Assembly (NCBI GenBank): GCA_018825765.1
Contig: JAHKAQ010000072.1
Location: 1 to 14,908 of the forward strand
DNA: 14,908 nucleotides
Direction: 5' to 3'
Source of the DNA: Patescibacteria group bacterium
GTDB taxonomy: Bacteria; Patescibacteriota; Minisyncoccia; CAIUEV01; JAHKAQ01
The notes under the pieces were generated by a model. The model ran no database searches. It had not been told where the DNA came from and saw nothing but the letters and a program-made list of their open reading frames with translations. A program made the translations under genes and the position numbers. This document shows positions 1 through 6,437 of this stretch, piece after piece (within the stretch, counting starts at the first letter, position 1; each line of letters starts with the position of its first letter).

Positions 1-24
1 GTTATTTAGTCTTCGCCGCCGCAC
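1..24 (-). CDS. Possible first codons of a further operon gene (cut by window edge)
   Basis: Thirteen to twenty bases after the receiver gene stop there is a good Shine-Dalgarno sequence (AGGAGGG, minus strand of 34-40). Nine bases further on is a GTG codon at 22-24 that opens a frame reading M-R-R-R-R-L-N-N to the window edge. This would continue the minus-strand operon. Only eight codons are visible, so no function can be given, and the GTG could be chance in a purine-rich spacer. Confidence 0.2.
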
Positions 25-54
25 CCTCTTTTTCCCTCCTCTTTATTTTTCGCC

Positions 55-426
55 TCACCTCGTTCCCATGGCCCTTAACACGACCGCGGCCATCTCCTCC
101 GGCACAGTCTGCGACTTTATTATAAAATCCCTGGCTCCAATTTTTAAGGCCTCTTCTTTTGTTTCCTTTCCCTTATAGTTCGTAAATACAATCACCGGAA
201 TCTTTTTTGTATTCTCATTTCTCTTTAATTCTTTCAAGGTCTCCAGCCCATTTTCATTCTCCAAAAGAATATCCAGTAAAATTAAATCCGGCTTGTCTTC
301 TGTTATCATTTTCATGGCCCGCTTGCCGCTCTCAGCCGATTTTAAATCAATGCCTTTAATCCCGAACACTTCACGATATAAAAACACCTGATCAGGATCA
401 TCTTCAATAAAAAGTACCTTCTTCAT
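55..426 (-). CDS. Stand-alone response regulator receiver protein (CheY-like)
   Basis: A 123-residue protein that is a receiver domain and nothing else. The acidic pair Asp9-Asp10 follows the first strand (VLFIEDD), the phospho-acceptor is Asp52 in LILLDILL, the switch residue is Thr82 in VIVFTN, and Lys104 lies in FIIKS. These are the conserved positions of the REC family. There is no DNA-binding or enzymatic output domain, so the protein probably signals by protein contact or as a phosphorelay intermediate. It follows the histidine kinase by 15 bp in the same operon and is its likely partner. It ends in TGA, the only TGA stop among the main genes here. Family assignment is firm; output and regulated process are unknown. 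Confidence 0.95.
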   Translation of the reverse strand: MKKVLFIEDDPDQVFLYREVFGIKGIDLKSAESGKRAMKMITEDKPDLILLDILLENENGLETLKELKRNENTKKIPVIVFTNYKGKETKEEALKIGARDFIIKSQTVPEEMAAVVLRAMGTR

Positions 427-441
427 ATTTAAAATAAATTT

Positions 442-2229
442 TTAACCTGATTTCTCTATGATGTACTTTCTAATATTCGGATCCTGGCCCGGCCGCACCG
501 GAAGCTTCACGAAAAATGTCGAACCCCTTCCCTCAACGCTTTCCACCCAAACCCTTCCTCCGTGGCCGGTTATAATTTCTTTTACAATGAACAGGCCCAG
601 GCCCGAGCCGTCGGTATACATATTCTTGGCGTTAGTCGCCCGGGAAAACTTCTTAAATATTTTAGGCATTTCTTTTTTAGGAATTCCGATCCCGTTATCT
701 TTTACTTTTACCATAATCCACGCCTTATTCTCCCTATCCCTCTCAACGCTGACTCTTATTATCCCTTTGCCGGCCCTTTTCTTTCTCACATCGTTAGTCA
801 TTTCCGGCGATGGCGTATATTTTACCGCGTTGTTTATGATATTGCTAAAAGCCTCTTCCAAATAATCTTTCTGCCCGTAAATATTCGGCACTGATTTGTC
901 TACATTTTCCAGCACCAGTTCCAGCTTCCTCTCCCGCACTTCAGGCTCAAACCCTTTTATTATCTTCGTAAAAAATTCTCCCAAATTTATAGGCTCGGCC
1001 ATTTTATCGCGCACTGTGTATTTATGGCTGGTCAACGCGTTGGCGTTCAAAATATCATCAATAATACTTCCCAATTTACGGCACTTAATCCAGGCGGCCT
1101 GATAAAATTCCTTTCTCTTCTCGCTGGTAAACTTATCCATGTCGCCGGATATCATAAGAGAAATAACGCCCTTAATGACTGTGACCGGCGTTCGAAGCTG
1201 ATGCGAAGCGATGTTTATAAATTCAGTTTTAGCTGATTCCAGTTTTTTCAACTCCCTGTTCGCCTGCTCCAGCTGCCTCTTGTTCTCATTCAATTCTTTA
1301 TTCATTCTCGATAACTCCTCATTTCGCTGATTCTCTTTCTTTACTGAACGAACCAGCCACCAGCCAAACAAGGAGATAAGGACCAGGCCGATGCCGGTCA
1401 AAATTCTATTGGTTGTGCTGCGAATGAAAAAGAATTGGGAGCCGACCAAAATCACCAGAGCCGCCACCAAAGCCTGGGCGGTTAGAAGCTTTATGTTAAA
1501 GGCTTGGTATTTGATAATTAAAACAGCCAAGAAAGCCATAAACACCGGCATTCCAAAAAGGCCATATTGAGCCAGGGTCCAATTTTCCGTAAAGCTACCA
1601 ATAACGTTACCCGAAGAAAAAGCCAAAAGGAAAATCAATACTCCAGCTATAAACCAAAAAATCTGCCTTTTAAAAACAATTTCTGATTTTCTATATTTTA
1701 AAAATCCAATCACGATTATCCATATAGCAAAAAATATTTCTAAAAAATATGTATAATAAGTAGCAATTGATCCCTCTGCCACCTCTCTGTAACAGTTAGT
1801 AGCGTCAAAATAAAGAAGATTAAATTTCGTTGGCAACAACAAAATAATTGGCAATAAAAATAAAGCCCAAATAAGCTTTAATCTTAAGCCCACATCCTTT
1901 TTTTCTAAAAAAACATAAACAAAATATAAGCTTAGTACATAAATAATATTTTCAATCAATATTATTAATGACCAAGCAAACATTACAATTTCACTTTTCT
2001 CGTTTGCCCATAATACCAAATCTAAAAGCGACCATAAGGCGAAAAAAACTGTCAAAAAAAACAAAAGTCTGTTCACCAATGCTTTCTTATTTTTCCAAAA
2101 AGCGAAAAACCCAATAAATAAAGAAGAAAGCAAGGCAATAAAGTGGGAATAATAAACGACTCCGGAAAAAACATTACCTGAAAAAATTAGAAATCTTGCC
2201 GTATCAAAATTACAATTTGCCAAATCCAT
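442..2229 (-). CDS. Membrane sensor histidine kinase with multi-helix N-terminal region
   Basis: A 595-residue protein. Residues about 25-290 carry roughly eight or nine hydrophobic helices, with a small hydrophilic stretch near 135-155. A coiled-coil linker at about 296-335 (rich in E, K, N, Q) leads to the HisKA dimerisation domain with phospho-acceptor His343 in ASHQLRTP. The HATPase domain shows the N box (NIINNAVKYTP, Asn467), the G1 box DNGIGIP (511-517) and the G2 box GSGLGLFIVKE (541-551). It should autophosphorylate and pass phosphate to the adjacent receiver protein. The start overlaps the end of the SET gene by 20 bp, implying translational coupling. The membrane region resembles 7TM-type sensor modules, but the ligand is unknown. 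Codons for the first 190 or so residues are far more AT-rich than the rest, as if the sensor part had a different origin. Confidence 0.95.
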   Translation of the reverse strand: MDLANCNFDTARFLIFSGNVFSGVVYYSHFIALLSSLFIGFFAFWKNKKALVNRLLFFLTVFFALWSLLDLVLWANEKSEIVMFAWSLIILIENIIYVLSLYFVYVFLEKKDVGLRLKLIWALFLLPIILLLPTKFNLLYFDATNCYREVAEGSIATYYTYFLEIFFAIWIIVIGFLKYRKSEIVFKRQIFWFIAGVLIFLLAFSSGNVIGSFTENWTLAQYGLFGMPVFMAFLAVLIIKYQAFNIKLLTAQALVAALVILVGSQFFFIRSTTNRILTGIGLVLISLFGWWLVRSVKKENQRNEELSRMNKELNENKRQLEQANRELKKLESAKTEFINIASHQLRTPVTVIKGVISLMISGDMDKFTSEKRKEFYQAAWIKCRKLGSIIDDILNANALTSHKYTVRDKMAEPINLGEFFTKIIKGFEPEVRERKLELVLENVDKSVPNIYGQKDYLEEAFSNIINNAVKYTPSPEMTNDVRKKRAGKGIIRVSVERDRENKAWIMVKVKDNGIGIPKKEMPKIFKKFSRATNAKNMYTDGSGLGLFIVKEIITGHGGRVWVESVEGRGSTFFVKLPVRPGQDPNIRKYIIEKSG

Positions 2230-2743
2230 TTCGTTTTTTTAAATAAAGTCTTTTAAAATGCGTAGGTATAAATGGTAAATATTTTACAAATACATTCTCT
2301 GGCAAAAACTGAATAGAACAAACTTCTTTCCTGCATTCTCTATGGCCGCAAGCGCATTTCATCTTCCAAAAAACATCCTCTTCGGTTATAGAATAATCAA
2401 AAGTTACTTCTTCCCCCTTCTTTATATTGTGCATTGCATAAAATCTCACTCTTCCTTTTATTCCTGCGTTTGGATTACATGAGTGATTCATAAATCGCAA
2501 CGGATTATTTTTATAAGGATCAATCCAGCTTATTCTATTTAAACCAATGCAAGCTGTACATTTCCATTGTTTTGATGAATCTTCATCTTTTATTATACAC
2601 TTTTTTATTCTACCTTTTGCGGTAAAAATACACTCGCCTTTCTTTATGTCTTTCTTAGCAAAAATACCCCATCCTGTACTTTTTGTTTTTGCTACATAAA
2701 CTTTCTTGCAATTCACCCGCGGTTCACTCTCTAATTTACTCAT
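2210..2743 (-). CDS. SET-domain protein (putative protein-lysine methyltransferase)
   Basis: A 177-residue protein, almost entirely a SET domain. It has the N-terminal S-adenosylmethionine-site motif GWGIFA (24-29), the core motif RFMNHSCNPN (83-92), GEEVTFDYS with the catalytic-type Tyr117, and a post-SET cysteine cluster CACGHREC (130-137). Cys62 and Cys65 in WKCTACIG might complete a metal site. Members transfer methyl groups from S-adenosylmethionine to protein lysines. The ATG overlaps the agmatinase-like stop by 8 bp (ATGAGTAA), and its own end overlaps the kinase start, so it sits inside a tightly coupled operon. The substrate is unknown. SET proteins are uncommon in bacteria and possible targets include ribosomal or DNA-associated proteins. 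Composition is AT-rich, about one third GC in sampled rows. The fold is firm, the role open. Confidence 0.9.
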   Translation of the reverse strand: MSKLESEPRVNCKKVYVAKTKSTGWGIFAKKDIKKGECIFTAKGRIKKCIIKDEDSSKQWKCTACIGLNRISWIDPYKNNPLRFMNHSCNPNAGIKGRVRFYAMHNIKKGEEVTFDYSITEEDVFWKMKCACGHRECRKEVCSIQFLPENVFVKYLPFIPTHFKRLYLKKRNGFGKL

Positions 2744-3665
2744 AAAATCTCAATTTACCTCTCTCTTTTAAAAGTTTATAAGAAATTATACTATAACACA
2801 ATTGCGCAACTCCATATTCAGTCAATGTTTCATCCTCGCGCGACCCAATCTCCATAATGTCCGCTCCAACAACATTTTTTTCCTTAAAAAGTTCCCTTAT
2901 AAGCTTATTTGTATAACTCCACTCCAGCCCCCCAGGTACTGGTGTTCCTGTAGCTGGCATATGCGCTGGATCAATCCCGTCAATATCAATAGTTAAATAA
3001 ACATCATTCGTTTTTATCGCCTTCAATATTGAAGCAATATAAGGAATCGGTCCGCGACCCCATTCAAATACGCTTAGTTCTTTTTCTGTCACCAGATCAT
3101 ATTCATTTTTTGCGTAAGTTCTTATTCCAACCTGGACAGTTTTATACCCAAAATCAAACGCTCTTCTCATTAAGGTTGAGTGAGCATACTTTGAAGCCTT
3201 TTCCATATAATCTGCGTCGTTGTTTCGCATATCAAGATGCGCATCGATTTGCAATATCGTTATATTCCTGGCTCTAGCTGAAAAATATTTAAACGGGGCG
3301 ATAGAAATAGAATGATCCCCCCCAATCAATAAAACAAATATATCCTTGAATCGCCTTTTCTCATCGTTAATTAAATTTATAACCTCTTCCGCGCTCTTAC
3401 CTTTAAATCTATTCTTTTTCATTAACTTAAATCCTATCCTAAAATCATGCGCCGGCTCCAGGCGAACAAAACGGTCAAAAAGCTCCAAATCTAAATCCAA
3501 AACCTCCCCCACTCTTCTCAATCCATTTCGCTGACCCTTTTTATAAAAATGATTATAAAACGGAACACCTAATATCAAAGCGTCAACGAACTTTAAGTTC
3601 TTTCTTTGTATAATCGAATCCATCATTTTTTTACTAGTTACTTTTTCTTCCTTTCTTTTTTCCAA
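2736..3665 (-). CDS. speB: Agmatinase-family ureohydrolase (arginase/agmatinase fold)
   Basis: A 309-residue protein with the full metal set of the binuclear-manganese ureohydrolases: GGDHS with His118, DAHLD with Asp141, His143 and Asp145, and TIDIDGIDP with Asp227 and Asp229. His162 in AHSTLMRRA matches the family HGT-x-RRA segment, and the conserved late Glu lies in ADIMEIGSRED. Members hydrolyse guanidino groups to urea. Agmatine to putrescine is the most likely reaction, because the gene sits with a SpeD-family decarboxylase and a deoxyhypusine-synthase-family gene. N1-aminopropylagmatine, guanidinobutyrate or arginine remain possible. The usual RPG-R-GP-IR segment near the N-terminus is degenerate here (KKGQRNGLRR). 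The start overlaps the upstream gene by 28 bp. Symbol given by family, not by proven substrate. Confidence 0.85.
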   Translation of the reverse strand: MEKRKEEKVTSKKMMDSIIQRKNLKFVDALILGVPFYNHFYKKGQRNGLRRVGEVLDLDLELFDRFVRLEPAHDFRIGFKLMKKNRFKGKSAEEVINLINDEKRRFKDIFVLLIGGDHSISIAPFKYFSARARNITILQIDAHLDMRNNDADYMEKASKYAHSTLMRRAFDFGYKTVQVGIRTYAKNEYDLVTEKELSVFEWGRGPIPYIASILKAIKTNDVYLTIDIDGIDPAHMPATGTPVPGGLEWSYTNKLIRELFKEKNVVGADIMEIGSREDETLTEYGVAQLCYSIISYKLLKERGKLRFYE

Positions 3666-4663
3666 TTTCCTTTCCTGTATGCATAACTAACGATTAAAGG
3701 CAGGGCTAATGTTGCTTCTGCGTAAACCATTTGCTCGTGAGCCGTATCCACTTTTCCCCAAGATTGCGCTTCTTTAAGAGTTGAACTGGAACAAGCTCCG
3801 TCGCGTACGTCCGCCACTGTAATTTGAACAGCGTATTTGTGCATCGGCACATCTTTGCCTAAAACCTCGGCACAAACAACCGTATCCTGAACGAAATTCT
3901 TTGGCACGCCGCCGCCAACAATCAAAATACCAGTTTCCTTAGCTTTCATTTTAATTTCCGTCAACTCGAGGAAGTCCTTGACCGAATCAATGGATAAATG
4001 TTTTTCCGGATTTTTCACCTGATGTTTCACTAATCCAAAACCAGCACTGCTGTCAGAAAAAGCCGGACAAAATATTGGCACATTATTTTCATACGCTGCT
4101 TGCACCAGAGAATCTTTTTTCTTTGAATTCTTAACTAAATATTTTCCCATTTCCCAAATAAATTCCCGGGACGAATAAGGTTTCGGAAAAAGACCGCCCG
4201 CTATTTTTTCTATTGTATCATCACAATACTGTAATTGCTCTTCATCAATATAAGTATCATAAATTCTATCCACGTAAAGATTCCTTAAAACTTTATCATC
4301 AATATTTTGACTTCCCTTATAGTGCTTAAACCCTAACGCTTCAAAAAAATCCATATCCACAATACTTGCCCCGGTAGCCACGATTACATCTACCATCTTA
4401 TTTTTCACCATGTCTACATAAATTTGCATACAGCCAGCTGCGCTTGTACTCCCTGCTAACGCAAGAATAATTACACAATCCTTATCCTTTAGCATTTTCT
4501 CATAAATTTCACTTGATCTCGCCAAATCTCTGGCCGTAAACGACATGCCCTTCATAGCCTCAATAATTCCCACTGTATCAATCTTCTTTATATCAATATG
4601 CCTTATTGGTTCTTTTAACAATTCTTTCTTTAACTTTTTCTTTTGCATTAAATTCATATGCAT
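3638..4663 (-). CDS. Deoxyhypusine synthase-family protein, possible homospermidine synthase
   Basis: A 341-residue protein that aligns along the deoxyhypusine synthase fold. It has the NAD-site segments ALAGSTSAAG (68-77) and VATGASIVD, then CPAFSDSSAGFG (199-210), ILIVGGGVPKNF (246-257) and SWGK with Lys304 at the position of the aminobutyl-carrying lysine (Lys329 in human). Glu298 and Trp302 match Glu323 and Trp327. The human His288 position is Asn256, and the Asp316 position is Cys291. Bacteria lack eIF5A, so true deoxyhypusine formation is unlikely. Transfer of an aminobutyl group to putrescine, giving homospermidine, is the best guess in this context. Met1, Met3 and Met6 are alternative starts, and none has a clear Shine-Dalgarno sequence. 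No obvious promoter lies between it and the upstream terminator, so it may depend on read-through. Confidence 0.85.
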   Translation of the reverse strand: MHMNLMQKKKLKKELLKEPIRHIDIKKIDTVGIIEAMKGMSFTARDLARSSEIYEKMLKDKDCVIILALAGSTSAAGCMQIYVDMVKNKMVDVIVATGASIVDMDFFEALGFKHYKGSQNIDDKVLRNLYVDRIYDTYIDEEQLQYCDDTIEKIAGGLFPKPYSSREFIWEMGKYLVKNSKKKDSLVQAAYENNVPIFCPAFSDSSAGFGLVKHQVKNPEKHLSIDSVKDFLELTEIKMKAKETGILIVGGGVPKNFVQDTVVCAEVLGKDVPMHKYAVQITVADVRDGACSSSTLKEAQSWGKVDTAHEQMVYAEATLALPLIVSYAYRKGNWKKERKKK

Positions 4664-4716
4664 GTTCTTAACGATTTTTTTATTATTATTTTTTATTCTG
4701 CTTTCTATTAATTTTT

Positions 4717-4765
4717 TAAAAACAAAAAAGCTTCATGAGTTACGTCACCTAACTACATGAAGCTT
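4717..4765 (-). terminator. Intrinsic terminator, possible attenuator, between transporter and DHS-like gene
   Basis: On the minus strand a 15-bp stem with one bulged base (arms 4756-4765 plus 4750-4754, and 4738-4742 plus 4728-4737) closes a seven-base loop. The outer arm AAGCTTCATG repeats perfectly as CATGAAGCTT, and AGTTA pairs with TAACT inside it. It runs straight into a T tract (TTTTTTGTTTTT on the transcript). It begins about 31 bases after the transporter stop. It either ends the speD-transporter message or acts as a partial stop before the five downstream genes. Confidence 0.8.
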
Positions 4766-4771
4766 AACACG

Positions 4772-4781
4772 CACCTCCTTT
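4772..4781 (-). promoter_or_regulatory. Orphan Shine-Dalgarno sequence upstream of the terminator
   Basis: The minus strand reads AAAGGAGGTG, an unusually complete complement to the usual 16S rRNA 3' end. No real gene follows. The only nearby start codons are a GTG three bases downstream opening a five-codon frame (V-L-S-F-M, stop), and an ATG immediately followed by TAG, about 15 bases from AGGAGG. Both lie at or inside the 5' arm of the terminator hairpin. It could be a leader-peptide or start-stop attenuator, or a remnant of a lost gene. Confidence 0.5.
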
Positions 4782-4796
4782 TTTTTCAATTGTTTT

Positions 4797-5810
4797 TTAA
4801 AAATAAATGACAAAAACTCCAGCCAGCATAACAAACCCGGCCAGAATTTTTATCGGAATATCCTTAAGTTGCCCCCTGTAAATTTCTCCAAGCTCTTTCC
4901 TCTTTCCGATCAGACGACAGCCAACCACGACCAGAGAGGAAAACAAAAGGACGAACAAGGGGACAAAGGTCTCGATCGTGGCCACGAACGAGACTGACGG
5001 GCTGATATCTATAGCTCTCTGGGAAAAGAAAATCCCCAGAAAAGCCAGACTTTCAACCGCAAAAAATATAGGGAAAAATTTTCGGATCAGCCGCAAAGGG
5101 CTTCTCATCGAAAAAATAAGAAAAAGAAGCCCGCTGTAAAACCCCCCCAGCGTAAAAAAGAAGAGGCCGATCCAAAACCCCCAGTCCCGGTAACCATGGT
5201 TTTCCAGCATGCCATACGCGTTATCCTGAATCACCATGGCCACTGACCAAAACAAAATCGCCCCGGCCATCATCCATAAAAACCGGGCCGAAACAGTTTC
5301 CCTCAAGGTTTTGTCAAGGCTTAAAAGAGTCGCCCCGGCAAGCACGATCCCCATGCCCGCGTATTTGTAAGCAGGCAGAACCTCGCCCGAAACCAGAAAC
5401 GAAAGTAGTGGAACAACCACCACGCACAGATTCCAGAGAATCTGTACCAGCGACGCATCGTTCCTGGAGAAAAGGGCCTTAAAATAGAAGAAAAAGGCGA
5501 GATTCAGCACGAATCCGCCAACAAAGGCCAAAATTACAGCCTGAAACTTTTCCGACCCCAGAACAACTTCCAGCAGGGGTCCTTGATTCAGGGTCTCATG
5601 CCAGAAAAGAGACAGCTCTCCTCTGATGAGAAAAAACAAAAACCCGGCCGGTACCAGCTGGAACAAGCCGGAAATCATAGCCCCGTCTATCTCGTCTTTA
5701 TAAATCTTTCCTCCAACGAAATAGACATCTATCACACTCACCAACGCCCAAAGCATGGGCGCCAGCAAGGCAACTACCAGCCAGTTACCAGAAAAAAAAC
5801 TTTCATTCAT
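4797..5810 (-). CDS. EamA/DMT-family membrane transporter
   Basis: A 337-residue protein with about ten hydrophobic helices (roughly 11-31, 45-62, 90-110, 120-140, 148-164, 176-193, 209-231, 245-263, 272-298, 319-337), the two-times-five layout of drug/metabolite transporters. The end of each half shows the family pattern: FYFKALFSRNDASLVQI, then a helix and a closing GMGIVLAGATLL; and FFSQRAIDISPSVSFV, closing with LAGFVMLAGVFVIYF. The ATG is preceded by AGGAG, which itself overlaps the TAG stop of the SpeD gene, ten bases upstream, so the two are clearly co-translated. Substrate cannot be read from sequence. Its position between polyamine genes suggests a polyamine, arginine or other amine. 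It is GC-richer than the genes that follow it. Confidence 0.88.
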   Translation of the reverse strand: MNESFFSGNWLVVALLAPMLWALVSVIDVYFVGGKIYKDEIDGAMISGLFQLVPAGFLFFLIRGELSLFWHETLNQGPLLEVVLGSEKFQAVILAFVGGFVLNLAFFFYFKALFSRNDASLVQILWNLCVVVVPLLSFLVSGEVLPAYKYAGMGIVLAGATLLSLDKTLRETVSARFLWMMAGAILFWSVAMVIQDNAYGMLENHGYRDWGFWIGLFFFTLGGFYSGLLFLIFSMRSPLRLIRKFFPIFFAVESLAFLGIFFSQRAIDISPSVSFVATIETFVPLFVLLFSSLVVVGCRLIGKRKELGEIYRGQLKDIPIKILAGFVMLAGVFVIYF

Positions 5811-5820
5811 TTTTTTTCTC

Positions 5821-6249
5821 CTATTCTAGGGTATCCTCGTCTTTTACCGGATACCTCGTTCCTCTCTTCAGGAAATTTGTCTCCATATCCTCTATGGAAA
5901 ACTTTTTCTTAAAGTAACTTCTAATGTGTTGAGTATCCAGTCCATTCTTGCACGAATAGACATCGATACTTACAAAGCCCCTGGCTGGAAAAGTATGAAT
6001 GCTGATGTGGCTTTCCACAACCATCACAAATCCGCTCCAGCCACCGGGGTCTTTTTTATCGTTAGGACAAGCCTTATAAATAACCGGTTTGCCCAGTATC
6101 TTCATTCCAATTTGTTCCGGTAGCTCTTTTAGAGCCCCTAAAACCAAGGCCTTGCTGTTCAATTTGTTAAAGTCCGCCCTATATCCGTCAATGGTGAAAT
6201 GTTCACCAAAATTACAGACTTTCTTCTCTTTTTCTCTTTTCTCTTGCAT
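5821..6249 (-). CDS. speD: SpeD-family pyruvoyl decarboxylase proenzyme, possibly an arginine or ornithine decarboxylase
   Basis: A 142-residue protein of the short bacterial/archaeal S-adenosylmethionine decarboxylase type. GEHFTID near the N-terminus matches the GRHL opening of the family. The self-cleavage site is Glu79-Ser80 in VVESHISIH. Ser80 would become the pyruvoyl group. His85 and Cys100 match the processing and proton-donor residues (Ser63, His68, Cys83 of the Thermotoga enzyme). In that enzyme the motif continues HTWPE; here it is HTFPA, so the Trp and Glu that I recall contacting the adenosine part are Phe87 and Ala89. Together with the absence of a spermidine synthase in the window, this suggests decarboxylation of arginine (or ornithine) instead. 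First gene of the operon, 18 bases from the predicted transcription start. The ATG chosen has no strong Shine-Dalgarno sequence. Symbol is by family only. Confidence 0.88.
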   Translation of the reverse strand: MQEKREKEKKVCNFGEHFTIDGYRADFNKLNSKALVLGALKELPEQIGMKILGKPVIYKACPNDKKDPGGWSGFVMVVESHISIHTFPARGFVSIDVYSCKNGLDTQHIRSYFKKKFSIEDMETNFLKRGTRYPVKDEDTLE

Positions 6250-6273
6250 GTCTTTTTTCTTTATTTTTCTACA

Positions 6274-6302
6274 TTTATAGCACTTTTTTCAAATTTAGTC
6301 AA
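6274..6302 (-). promoter_or_regulatory. Sigma-70-type promoter for the speD operon
   Basis: On the minus strand TTGACT (6297-6302) is followed after exactly 17 bases by TATAAA (6274-6279), with TGC just before it as an extended -10. Transcription should begin near 6267, leaving a leader of only about 18 bases before the SpeD ATG. This is one of the two best promoter matches in the window. Confidence 0.75.
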
Positions 6303-6304
6303 AA

Positions 6305-6343
6305 AACAAAAACCCGTCAGCTGAATCCTCTAAGCCTCAGCCG
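6305..6343 (-). terminator. Candidate intrinsic terminator after the Cys-rich protein gene
   Basis: In the 188-bp gap before the speD operon, the minus strand has CGGCTGA (6337-6343) pairing with TCAGCTG (6318-6324, one G-U pair) around a 12-base loop. ACGGG and then TTTTTGTTTTTT follow. The five bases between stem and T tract make it imperfect. Nothing else recognisable lies between 6344 and 6437. Confidence 0.35.
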
Positions 6344-6437
6344 TCTTTCTATCCCTTTATAAAAAACAAAACTCTCCTGATTCCCGCGCCTCAAATTTCT
6401 CTCCACGCTCTTTTTTTGAAAAAACTTCACCTCGTCC

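Noticed and set aside
458..1236. Several plus-strand open frames of 68-135 codons opposite the kinase gene
   Set aside because: They are antisense to the conserved kinase domains, show no recognisable motif and lack ribosome binding sites.
3638..4663. Reading the DHS-family gene as a true deoxyhypusine synthase
   Set aside because: The substrate eIF5A is absent from bacteria, and the human His288 and Asp316 positions are changed. Everything else in the window (SpeD, L31, RF1, PrmC) is bacterial.
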